DNA from: Candidatus Hecatellales archaeon | GTDB taxonomy: Archaea > Thermoproteota > Bathyarchaeia > Hecatellales > Hecatellaceae | Reading direction: 5' to 3' | Assembly: GCA_003662485.1 (NCBI GenBank) | Contig: QMYD01000042.1 | Span: forward strand, 1 to 8,181 | DNA length: 8,181 nt | Part shown: in pieces, positions 1 through 5,279 of the stretch | Numbering within the stretch: the first letter of the stretch is position 1 | How the letters are laid out: every line of letters begins with the position of its first letter | Made by a program: the position numbers and the translations under genes | Notes under the pieces: model-generated | The model's database searches: none | What the model was told of the DNA's origin: nothing | What the model saw: the letters and a program-made list of their open reading frames with translations, nothing else

Positions 1-413
1 GGGGTTAGCATGATGCCTCCAATAACTATAGGCGTAAGCAATCCCTCAGCCAGATTATAGCTGGCCTCCTCACCCATTAGGAAGCAAACTACACCTACGT
101 CTCCAATGCTGGCAGCCACTATAAGAAGCTGAAAGCATAGAAGAGCTACTCCAATTAAGGAACCTATAAGCAGGCAGGAGAAACCTCTATAATTTCTAAG
201 TCCCTTAACTAGGGAGCCGATTATTAATATGCCAACTGTGAATTGAGCTACAAACCACCCTACATCTCCGGGTAGGAAAAGTCCAAGCCAAACACCGCCA
301 TACTCAGGAGTAGTAAAGCTTAAAGCCCAACTATAGAGTTCTAGGGCTGAATAAGTGAGGTAGAAAGCTCCTATGATGAAAATTGCAGCATAGAGTGGCT
401 TGTAAGTGTTCAG
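1..413 (-). CDS. Unrecognised multi-pass membrane protein downstream of feoB (partial, runs off left edge)
   Basis: The minus strand stays open from just after the feoB stop to the window edge and encodes a strongly hydrophobic protein, about 137 residues seen. Counting from CTG 413, likely membrane segments are at about residues 8-31, 51-70, 78-102 and 121 onward, with a short charged loop (KGLRNYRG) between the second and third. I do not recognise the family. Its place immediately after feoB suggests co-transcription and perhaps a role in iron or metal transport, which is inference only. The start is odd: after an in-frame TAG inside the feoB tail there is no ATG, GTG or TTG before the first membrane segment. 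CTG 413 is preceded by GGGGGGA at 421-427 with 7 nt spacing. The ATG at 421 that overlaps the feoB stop is in another frame and hits TGA after three codons. A lost base near 413-415 would join that ATG to this frame. Confidence 0.6.
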   Translation of the reverse strand, partial: MNTYKPLYAAIFIIGAFYLTYSALELYSWALSFTTPEYGGVWLGLFLPGDVGWFVAQFTVGILIIGSLVKGLRNYRGFSCLLIGSLIGVALLCFQLLIVAASIGDVGVVCFLMGEEASYNLAEGLLTPIVIGGIMLT

Positions 414-417
414 ACCT

Positions 418-2475
418 TCATCCCCCCAGCCCTAGCAGGGTTCCAATACTAACTATGAGGAAGGCTACAAAATATGCGAGTATAAATTCGTATGCTGCAG
501 TGAAAAGAGCGTACTTTAATCCTAATTCTCCTCTTATAATGGCTAGGGTGGCGAGGCATGGAAGGTAGAGGAGTACGAAAGCCATGTAAGCGTAGGCTGT
601 TAGCGGAGTAAATGCTCCACTCACAGCTCCTATAAGTCCTTCTTCGCTAACTCCGAAAAGCACCGCCATAGACCCTACCACTATCTCTTTAGCTATGAAT
701 CCGAAGAACAGCGCTGCGGAAGCCTGCCAACCCCAGCCCATTGGGGTGAAAATTTTCTCCAATCCATGGCCTATTATCCCAATCCAGCTTTGCTCGAGTA
801 GTGTAGCCTCTTCAAGGGCTTCAACGCCAAGGTAGCCACTAGGCCCTGTTATTGACAGTAGCCAAACCACAACTACACCTGCAAATATTATGGTTCCAGC
901 CTTAAACAGAAACCTCTTCAGCCTCTCCCAAGTTTTTATACCAACGCTTTTCAGCATAGGCTTCATGTAGGGTGGCAACTCCATTATAAACCCGCTTGAG
1001 GGACCTTTAAAAAGCAACTTTCTAAGTAGGGTTGCCATAATTAAAGCAAAGATGACTCCTAAAATGTACATGCTCCAAACCACGCCAGCCACGTAGGCTG
1101 AAAATAGGGCGCCAGCTATAACGAGGTATACTGGAAGCCTAGCCGAGCAGGATATTAGGGGACAGACAAGCGCCGTAGTTTTCCTATCGTTCTCGTCTTC
1201 AATGGCTCTTGTCGCAATTATCCCCGGCAAGTTGCACCCAAAGCCTAGAATTAGTGGGAGCAGAGACTTACCAGTAAGGTGAAGCTTATGCATTATTTTG
1301 TCTACGACGAAGGCAGCCCTAGCCATGTAGCCTACATCCTCGAGTAGTGCGAGGAATAGGAAAATGAAGGCTAGGTTTGGCACAAATACTAGGATTGAGC
1401 CTACACCCGTTATGATGCCGTCAGCGAGGAGGGAGCCAGCTAGCCCAGGTATGGTTGCAGCTAAATCGTAGAGGAAGCAGCTGAAAAACCAGTCTATTAG
1501 GTCGCAGAGTGGAGCTGCAACGTCGAATGCAAACTTAAAAGCCACGTATAGGGCTGTAAGCATGATTGGTATGCCGAAAACCTTGTGGGTTACAACATAA
1601 TCAACCATATCAGTTAAGGTTATAGGCTTCCTAGCCAAAACTCCAACACATTTTTCGACTAGCTGAGAGACGAATTCATATCTTTTCTCAACTATGTAGC
1701 TTTCCACATCTCTTCCGAGAGAACTTTCAAGCTTCTCTCTAGCCTCTGCAGCTTGACTCAGTATTTCACGGGATAGAGGTGAAAGCTTAATTTTATCTTC
1801 AACATCCGAGTCTCCCTCAAGAAGTTTGATGGCCACCCAACGTGAATTATATTTTCTTGCAAGCTCTAAGTCTTTCTCAACGATTCTTGAAAGTCTACCT
1901 ATTTCACTCTCAACTTTACTGCCATAGTTAACTAAACTTGCAGGTTTTTCCTTGCGTTCAGCTGCTTCGACGATTGCCTTCTTAAGCTCCTCTATTCCAC
2001 GCCCTTCCACAGCTATGGTTGGAATTACCGGTACGCCGAGCATCTGGGAGAGTTTTTCAGAATTTACTTCGTATCCTTGGTCAGCTGCTAGGTCTACCAT
2101 GTTTAGACACACGACGACATTTGCACCCATCTCGATAAGGGAAACTGTGAGGTATAGGTTGCGTTCAAGGTTTGCAGCATTAACTATGTTGACCACTACA
2201 TCTGGATTTTCCTCAACTATGAAGTTTCTAGCTATAAGCTCGTCAACACCGTAGGCTGTTAGACCGTAGATTCCAGGTAAGTCGACAATCTCAAGGTAGC
2301 GTCCATCCACCCTAATCCTTCCAACTTTCTTCTCAACTGTTACCCCAGGCCAGTTTCCAACCCAAGCCCGGCCGCCCGTAAGCTCATTAAAAAGAGTAGA
2401 CTTCCCAACGTTTGGATTCCCGGCAATAGCAACCCTAAGCTCTTTTACAACTGGCTGTAAAGCCCTTCTCTCCAA
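418..2475 (-). CDS. feoB: FeoB ferrous iron transporter, GTPase and membrane permease
   Basis: FeoB moves Fe(II) across the cytoplasmic membrane; its N-terminal G domain binds GTP and the C-terminal part forms the pore. The 685-residue length is normal for the family. Visible G motifs are GNPNVGKS at 19-26 (G1), switch I around WVGNWPGVT 38-46, DLPG at 65-68 (G3) and NMVD at 125-128 (G4). A helical linker follows at about 180-285. The membrane domain, from about 300 to the end, has the family signatures GFGCNLPG (411-418), PLISCSARLP (439-448, with Cys443), AKEIVVGS (595-602) and PCLATLAIIRGELG (639-652). Cys414, Cys443 and Cys640 are the cysteines in these conserved stretches. The start is TTG 2475, 4 nt after the feoA stop and preceded by GGGGATGA; nearby ATGs are in other frames. 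No C-terminal FeoA or FeoC domain is fused. Identification is secure. Confidence 0.97.
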   Translation of the reverse strand: MERRALQPVVKELRVAIAGNPNVGKSTLFNELTGGRAWVGNWPGVTVEKKVGRIRVDGRYLEIVDLPGIYGLTAYGVDELIARNFIVEENPDVVVNIVNAANLERNLYLTVSLIEMGANVVVCLNMVDLAADQGYEVNSEKLSQMLGVPVIPTIAVEGRGIEELKKAIVEAAERKEKPASLVNYGSKVESEIGRLSRIVEKDLELARKYNSRWVAIKLLEGDSDVEDKIKLSPLSREILSQAAEAREKLESSLGRDVESYIVEKRYEFVSQLVEKCVGVLARKPITLTDMVDYVVTHKVFGIPIMLTALYVAFKFAFDVAAPLCDLIDWFFSCFLYDLAATIPGLAGSLLADGIITGVGSILVFVPNLAFIFLFLALLEDVGYMARAAFVVDKIMHKLHLTGKSLLPLILGFGCNLPGIIATRAIEDENDRKTTALVCPLISCSARLPVYLVIAGALFSAYVAGVVWSMYILGVIFALIMATLLRKLLFKGPSSGFIMELPPYMKPMLKSVGIKTWERLKRFLFKAGTIIFAGVVVVWLLSITGPSGYLGVEALEEATLLEQSWIGIIGHGLEKIFTPMGWGWQASAALFFGFIAKEIVVGSMAVLFGVSEEGLIGAVSGAFTPLTAYAYMAFVLLYLPCLATLAIIRGELGLKYALFTAAYEFILAYFVAFLIVSIGTLLGLGG
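421..427 (-). promoter_or_regulatory. G-rich ribosome-binding sequence before the CTG of the membrane-protein gene
   Basis: On the minus strand GGGGGGA lies inside the feoB tail, 7 nt before CTG 413. It is a fair Shine-Dalgarno match and is the main support for initiation at CTG. It lies equally close to ATG 421, which leads only to a three-codon frame. Confidence 0.35.
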
Positions 2476-2479
2476 ACAT

Positions 2480-2728
2480 TCATCCCCTATTTTCTACGAA
2501 AATCTTCATGGCTATGCCGAAACCCAGCATCACCCTCCAAGCATCAGTATAACCACTACTATTAACAACTTCGATAACCACCGGTCCTGGAGACAAAGAT
2601 TTAACAACTCTTAAAGTTGAACCTTGAGTTAAACCGAGTTCGGCTAGCTTACGGGTAAGCCCTTGCCCAGCCCTAACTTCAACTATTCGGACTAGGCTGT
2701 TTTCACTGGCAAAGGCTAGCGGAATCAT
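2480..2728 (-). CDS. feoA: FeoA-domain protein, second in the operon
   Basis: This is a small cytoplasmic SH3-like protein of the FeoA family, which supports or regulates FeoB. At 82 residues it is a single domain of normal size. The family pattern is clear: an opening strand ending in IVEVRAGQG, then RKLAELGLTQGSTLRVV (the ELGL-x-x-G turn), PGPVVIEV, and the closing RVMLGFGIAMKIFVE, which matches the usual end of FeoA in which a G-x-x-x-A-x-K-I stretch follows. It starts at ATG 2728, overlapping the previous feoA stop by 4 nt (ATGA), and ends 4 nt before feoB, so translational coupling is likely. It differs clearly from its upstream neighbour, so the pair is not a recent duplication. The two may divide work, for example one binding FeoB, but the sequence does not show this. 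Confidence 0.93.
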   Translation of the reverse strand: MIPLAFASENSLVRIVEVRAGQGLTRKLAELGLTQGSTLRVVKSLSPGPVVIEVVNSSGYTDAWRVMLGFGIAMKIFVENRG

Positions 2729-2976
2729 TCACCCACTTCCCTAACAATTATGGTGGAAGCTTCACTCTTCCTAATAGTCAAGTTAAAGCCTTTCACCTCA
2801 AGGTCTAAGGGGTCCCCTAAAGGCGCAACATTAACAAGCTTAACCCTTGTTTTTGGCAGTAAACCCATATCCATTATTCTCCTCCGAACAGCTCCAGAAC
2901 CCTCTAAGCGAATAATCTCATAGGTTTTACCCACCGCACCCTCTGCCAGCCTAAATTCCTTAGCTAAATCTATCAT
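2725..2976 (-). CDS. feoA: FeoA-domain protein, first gene of the feo operon
   Basis: This is an 83-residue FeoA/SH3-like protein. Visible features are an N-terminal part around AVGKTYEIIRLEG, the RRRIMDMGLLPKTRVKLV stretch with the characteristic MGL turn, and a C-terminal half GDPLDLEVKGFNLTIRKSEAS followed by TIIVRE. The last stretch fits the FeoA subtype ending in GDP-(x)-EV-x-x-G-x-x-L-x-x-R-x-x-E-A. It belongs with FeoB-dependent Fe(II) uptake. It opens the operon at ATG 2976, only 7 nt from a palindromic metalloregulator-like box (2984-2999), and its stop overlaps the start of the next feoA. No good Shine-Dalgarno sequence precedes the ATG because the box occupies that space. The transcript may be leaderless or nearly so. 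Stand-alone FeoA-like proteins can also serve as DtxR-type regulator domains, but this one has no DNA-binding domain. Confidence 0.93.
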   Translation of the reverse strand: MIDLAKEFRLAEGAVGKTYEIIRLEGSGAVRRRIMDMGLLPKTRVKLVNVAPLGDPLDLEVKGFNLTIRKSEASTIIVREVGE

Positions 2977-2983
2977 TATCGAT

Positions 2984-2999
2984 GTTAGGTAAACCTAAC
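2984..2999. promoter_or_regulatory. Proximal DtxR/IdeR-like operator of the feo operon
   Basis: GTTAGGTAAACCTAAC is an inverted repeat with 7-bp arms and a 2-bp centre, ending 7 bp before the first feoA ATG. It contains TTAGG-N4-CCTAA, the half-site arrangement of the known DtxR/IdeR iron boxes. If the TATA-like element at 3001-3010 is used, the box lies between it and the transcription start, a position suited to repression. The metal and regulator are inferred from the operon content. Confidence 0.75.
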
Positions 3000-3000
3000 T

Positions 3001-3010
3001 TTTATTTAAG
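3001..3010 (-). promoter_or_regulatory. Candidate TATA box for the feo operon, proximal
   Basis: On the minus strand this reads CTTAAATAAA. It is centred about 29 nt from the feoA ATG at 2976, the distance expected for a leaderless or near-leaderless archaeal transcript. Operator 2984-2999 would then sit directly downstream of the TATA box. Confidence 0.4.
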
Positions 3011-3032
3011 GATTTTAAAGCATAAGCACGGA

Positions 3033-3043
3033 AATATTTAAAT
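3033..3043. promoter_or_regulatory. Second candidate TATA box, near-symmetric and possibly bidirectional
   Basis: AATATTTAAAT on the plus strand reads ATTTAAATATT on the minus strand, so it looks like a TATA box both ways. Used leftward it would start feo transcription near 3012. Used rightward it would start near 3066, inside the distal palindrome. Which use is real cannot be told from sequence. Confidence 0.4.
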
Positions 3044-3060
3044 TTTTGAGCATTCTCCCA

Positions 3061-3084
3061 AAAAGTTAGGCTTACCTAACTTTT
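3061..3084. promoter_or_regulatory. Distal DtxR/IdeR-like operator, 24-bp palindrome
   Basis: Perfect 10-bp arms AAAAGTTAGG and CCTAACTTTT surround a CTTA centre. The core GTTAGGCTTACCTAAC (3065-3080) again has the TTAGG-N4-CCTAA form seen at 2984-2999. The two box centres are about 81 bp apart, bracketing both candidate TATA elements. It could act with the proximal site on feo, or repress a rightward transcript. Confidence 0.72.
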
Positions 3085-3107
3085 CAGTCCGTCGCGTGTT
3101 CTTCATT

Positions 3108-3120
3108 TCGCCTTAGGCGA
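3108..3120. repeat. Short perfect hairpin sequence in the 3085-3194 spacer
   Basis: TCGCC-TTA-GGCGA has 5-bp arms and a 3-base loop. With 3141-3153 it is the only structure I see between the distal operator and the next gene. It is not followed by a T-run, so it is not an obvious terminator. No role can be assigned. Confidence 0.25.
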
Positions 3121-3140
3121 TCAGGCTGGGACGACTTCAT

Positions 3141-3153
3141 CACTAAAATAGTG
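3141..3153. repeat. Short perfect hairpin sequence CACTA-AAA-TAGTG
   Basis: It has 5-bp arms around AAA, with a possible outward CAT/ATG extension (3138-3140 with 3158-3160). It lies about 14 bp upstream of the TATA-like element at 3167-3174, so a regulator site is conceivable. Such short palindromes are common by chance. Confidence 0.2.
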
Positions 3154-3166
3154 TTTGATGCGAACC

Positions 3167-3174
3167 TCTATAAG
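3167..3174 (+). promoter_or_regulatory. Candidate TATA box for the coiled-coil gene
   Basis: TCTATAAG is centred about 25 nt before TTG 3195, which would put the transcription start at or next to the start codon. This fits a leaderless archaeal gene and explains the absence of a Shine-Dalgarno sequence there. Confidence 0.4.
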
Positions 3175-3194
3175 GGTTTCCGTCTCTTCTAGCC

Positions 3195-3983
3195 TTGAGG
3201 GTTTCCGGCTTGGGGCTGGTTGAAGCTGCACTCCTCTTCGCAGCCATTTTCGCCGTTTTGATATCCTCCCTACTCTACCTTCATCATGCTAGGGGAAAGC
3301 GTGTTGAGGCTGAAAGGCTTGAAAAGCTTTTAGCCGAGGTTAGGGTTGAGGCTGAAAGGCTTAAAGCCGAGCTTTCAAAGGTTGAAAGGCTTAGGGAAGC
3401 CTTGGAGGGGAGGGTGCTTCCAGCCCTAGCCTCCACCAGGCTTAAGGAAGCCCTAAAGGAGCTGGAAATCCTTGAGGCGGAGGCCCCTCCAAGCCTTAGG
3501 GGGGAGGTTGAAGCCTACCGCTCGGAGGTTGAAGCCGTTGGGGCGCTTAGGGAGGCCTGCAGGGATGCTGTGAAGGCTTGGATTATGCAGGCGGTTAGAG
3601 TGAACCTGCCCCAAACGATGAGAAACTGGGGGGAGGCCCGCCACGGATACAATAGGCACCTAGACGAGCTCCTCGCCTATACGCTGGCCGAAGCCGTTGA
3701 GGCTAGCCCGCAAAGCCTCCTCCAATGGTTCAGAATGCAGAATCCAGCCATGTATCAGACCCTAACCACACTTGTCGACCACTCTGAAAGCCTTGAAGTC
3801 TTCTTCAGGATGGCGGAGAAAACCCTGGAGAGCCTTGAATACCTTAAGGTTTTCAGGAGGAAGCTTGCTGAGGCTCGTGAAGCTGTAAGGCTTAAGGCAG
3901 CCCTAGAGCTTGAAAGGCGTAAGATTATGGATGGGATTGAGAGGCTTAGCGAGAAGCTTTTGAAGGATTGGGAGGGGGGATAG
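3195..3983 (+). CDS. Membrane-anchored coiled-coil protein of unknown function
   Basis: I do not recognise this 262-residue protein. One hydrophobic segment at about residues 8-29 (from GLVEAALL to SLLYLH), followed by basic HHARGKR, looks like an N-terminal signal anchor. Residues about 36-95 form a charged coiled coil that includes a repeated RVEAERL unit (36-42 and 50-56, also repeated at DNA level). A proline-marked break at 98-99 is followed by more helix, a Trp/Met-rich middle (about 129-190), and a second coiled-coil stretch at about 205-258. Which side of the membrane the body faces is unclear. TTG 3195 sits about 25 nt after a TATA-like element. TTG 3210 is the alternative, with GAGGG upstream but a shorter anchor. 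The gene ends at TAG 3981, after which the same frame continues open into the glycosidase, so the two products are functionally linked or were once one protein. Confidence 0.7.
   Translation: MRVSGLGLVEAALLFAAIFAVLISSLLYLHHARGKRVEAERLEKLLAEVRVEAERLKAELSKVERLREALEGRVLPALASTRLKEALKELEILEAEAPPSLRGEVEAYRSEVEAVGALREACRDAVKAWIMQAVRVNLPQTMRNWGEARHGYNRHLDELLAYTLAEAVEASPQSLLQWFRMQNPAMYQTLTTLVDHSESLEVFFRMAEKTLESLEYLKVFRRKLAEAREAVRLKAALELERRKIMDGIERLSEKLLKDWEGG
3971..3980 (+). promoter_or_regulatory. Strong ribosome-binding sequence before the CTG of the glycosidase gene
   Basis: GGAGGGGGGA at the very end of the coiled-coil gene is the best Shine-Dalgarno-like stretch nearby. It lies 9 nt before CTG 3990. 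It also codes for WEGG in the upstream gene. Its presence favours reinitiation at CTG over TAG readthrough. Confidence 0.4.
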
Positions 3984-3989
3984 CGTAGG

Positions 3990-5084
3990 CTGGCTTCCAC
4001 CCTAGAAGGAAAGCTTGCTGAGGCCTGGAGAGTTCTCAAGCTCTGCGCCAAGGGTAGAGGGTTTTATGCTAGCTCCCTTAACTATGCCTACCAATACTGG
4101 CTTAGGGATGTGGTTTTCAGCCTACCCCCTCTTCTAGCTCTGGGCTACCAGGAGAGGCTGAAAAACCATTTAACCCTCTTCCTTGAAGCCTACAGGCGTA
4201 AGGGTAAGGTTCCAGCCCTCATAGCTAGGTTTAGAGGGCTGGCCTACCCATTAAACTTCCTCCGCATGCTTGGGAAGCCCAGCCTCCTATCAGCCTACCC
4301 ACTTAGGTTTATGCTTCCAAACCTTTGGAGGTTAGGTCTCCAACCTTGGACGGGGGACAGCTTACCTCTCCTCCTTATTGGGGTATACCAGTATGCTAGG
4401 CTGACGGGTGACGGAAGCCTTCTCGAAGCCTACAGGGTGGAAATTGGGGAGCTTACAGATGCTCTCGCCTCAAAAGTTGAGGAGGAGGGGCTTCTGCCTG
4501 GAAGCGGCTGGATGGATGCCATGGCAAACTATCTTGGGAAGCCCACACTAACATGCCAGCTCCTCGCCTATGAGGCCTTAAAGCTTTCGGGGAAGCTCAG
4601 CCAGGCCTCCACGCTTAAAAGCCTAATCCGGGAAAACTATTGGAATGAGGAAGGCTTCTACACGGATCTTCCCGGCTCCACCCGGATGGACAGTCTTGCC
4701 AATGCGCTTGCAGCCATCTACGGGGTTGCATCTAACAACTCCTTCCTAGGCGAAATCGTGCGGAGATTTTCGGAGTTTAAAGGGCTACCCAACATTTATC
4801 CACCCTACCCTAGGAGGGTTTGCGGCCAGAAGCCCTACACCTATCAGAATGCAGCCCTATGGCCCTTCATCCAAGGCTACCTAGTTGCGGCACTAGTGAA
4901 GGCTGGACTTAGGGAGGAGGCAGCAGAAGCGTTCAGAAGGCTGATTAGCCTCCCAGGCCTAAACGAATGGTACACGGTTGAGGGGGAGCCTAGGGGAAGC
5001 CCAAACCAGCTTTGGACGGCTGCCCAAATCTTCCACGCCTACAGGGCGCTAGGTGGAAGCCTTCAGGAGGAGAACCTCGTTTAG
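3990..5084 (+). CDS. (alpha/alpha)6-barrel glycosidase resembling the GDE/amylo-1,6-glucosidase C-terminal domain
   Basis: From CTG 3990 this is a 364-residue protein of the six-hairpin glycosidase fold. Numbered from CTG, family-like motifs are YQYWLRD (34-40), WTGDSLP (120-126), GSGWMD followed by GKPTLTCQLLAYEAL (171-176, 183-197), DSLANALA (234-241), YQNAALWPFIQGYLVAAL (285-302), NEWY (325-328) and NQLWTAAQIFHAYRAL (339-354). The WMD, ALWPF and QLWTA order matches debranching-enzyme GDE_C domains. Asp176 and Glu326 are the likely acid/base pair by analogy. GH63, GH100 or GH15 relatives are alternatives, and the substrate (an alpha-glucan or glycan) is inferred. No signal peptide or catalytic 4-alpha-glucanotransferase domain is present. 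GTG 4110 is the first ordinary start, but it would delete the conserved YQYWLRD. The frame is open from TAG 3981 on, and CTG 3990 behind GGAGGGGGGA is the best available start. The 3' end overlaps the convergent CooT-like gene by 36 bp. Confidence 0.75.
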   Translation: MASTLEGKLAEAWRVLKLCAKGRGFYASSLNYAYQYWLRDVVFSLPPLLALGYQERLKNHLTLFLEAYRRKGKVPALIARFRGLAYPLNFLRMLGKPSLLSAYPLRFMLPNLWRLGLQPWTGDSLPLLLIGVYQYARLTGDGSLLEAYRVEIGELTDALASKVEEEGLLPGSGWMDAMANYLGKPTLTCQLLAYEALKLSGKLSQASTLKSLIRENYWNEEGFYTDLPGSTRMDSLANALAAIYGVASNNSFLGEIVRRFSEFKGLPNIYPPYPRRVCGQKPYTYQNAALWPFIQGYLVAALVKAGLREEAAEAFRRLISLPGLNEWYTVEGEPRGSPNQLWTAAQIFHAYRALGGSLQEENLV

Positions 5085-5249
5085 CGTGTCCACCCTAACG
5101 ATTTCAGCTCCCTCCACGCTGGCAACCTCCTTGAGGGTGGAGCTGAAAAGCCTAACCTTCCCCCCAGCTTTCTCCGCTGCTGAAACTTCTTGGGCTACGA
5201 GCCTCCTAGAGCCTCCTCCTTCCTCCAAGTAGACTTTGAAGAGGCACAT
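5049..5249 (-). CDS. CooT-like small protein, putative nickel-binding
   Basis: This 66-residue protein has the CooT-family layout. It opens with Met-Cys followed by a short beta strand (MCLFKVYLEEGG), then LVAQEVSAAE, a KVRLFSSTLKEVASVEGAEI segment and a closing VRVDTLNEVLLLK strand. In characterised CooT the second-residue cysteine binds Ni(II), and Cys2 is present here. Archaeal members have also been labelled RNA-binding without proof. ATG 5249 is the only start that gives the Met-Cys N-terminus. It lies 30 nt after the stop of the SWIM gene, so the two probably share a transcript, although no strong Shine-Dalgarno sequence precedes it. It ends at TAG 5049, overlapping the convergent glycosidase by 36 bp. 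No carbon monoxide dehydrogenase genes are in view to support the classical CooT role. Confidence 0.8.
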   Translation of the reverse strand: MCLFKVYLEEGGGSRRLVAQEVSAAEKAGGKVRLFSSTLKEVASVEGAEIVRVDTLNEVLLLKAST

Positions 5250-5279
5250 TGCTCGGAATGAGACTTGTAGAGGTGAAAC

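Noticed and set aside
410..421. Programmed frameshift from ATG 421 (ATG AAG GTC TGA) into the membrane-gene frame
   Set aside because: The shift needed is -1, and no slippery heptamer is present at AAGGTCTGA. A lost base or CTG start is simpler.
383..568. Small plus-strand open frame over the feoB tail
   Set aside because: Antisense to both feoB and the membrane gene, with no promoter or motif.
1952..2254. Plus-strand open frame inside feoB
   Set aside because: It is antisense to the well-conserved G domain, Ser/Thr-rich and low in motif content; a shadow of feoB codon use.
3085..3194. Small RNA or riboswitch in the spacer before 3195
   Set aside because: Two 5-bp hairpins are present, but no tRNA, C/D-box (RTGATGA and CTGA) or known riboswitch pattern could be made out.
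3299..3360. Tandem DNA repeat (GTTGAGGCTGAAAGGCTT twice)
   Set aside because: It is explained by the repeated RVEAERL unit of a coding coiled coil, not a separate repeat element.
3981..3983. Genome-wide TAG recoding to pyrrolysine
   Set aside because: TAG also ends the glycosidase (5082), the CooT-like gene (5049) and the MBL-fold gene (8069) at sensible protein ends, so TAG is in ordinary use as a stop here. Local readthrough at 3981 remains open, but recoding is not supported.
3755..4051. Minus-strand open frame across the coiled-coil/glycosidase junction
   Set aside because: Its composition is dominated by Ser, Leu and Arg, as expected from reversing coiled-coil codons; no motif and no start signal.
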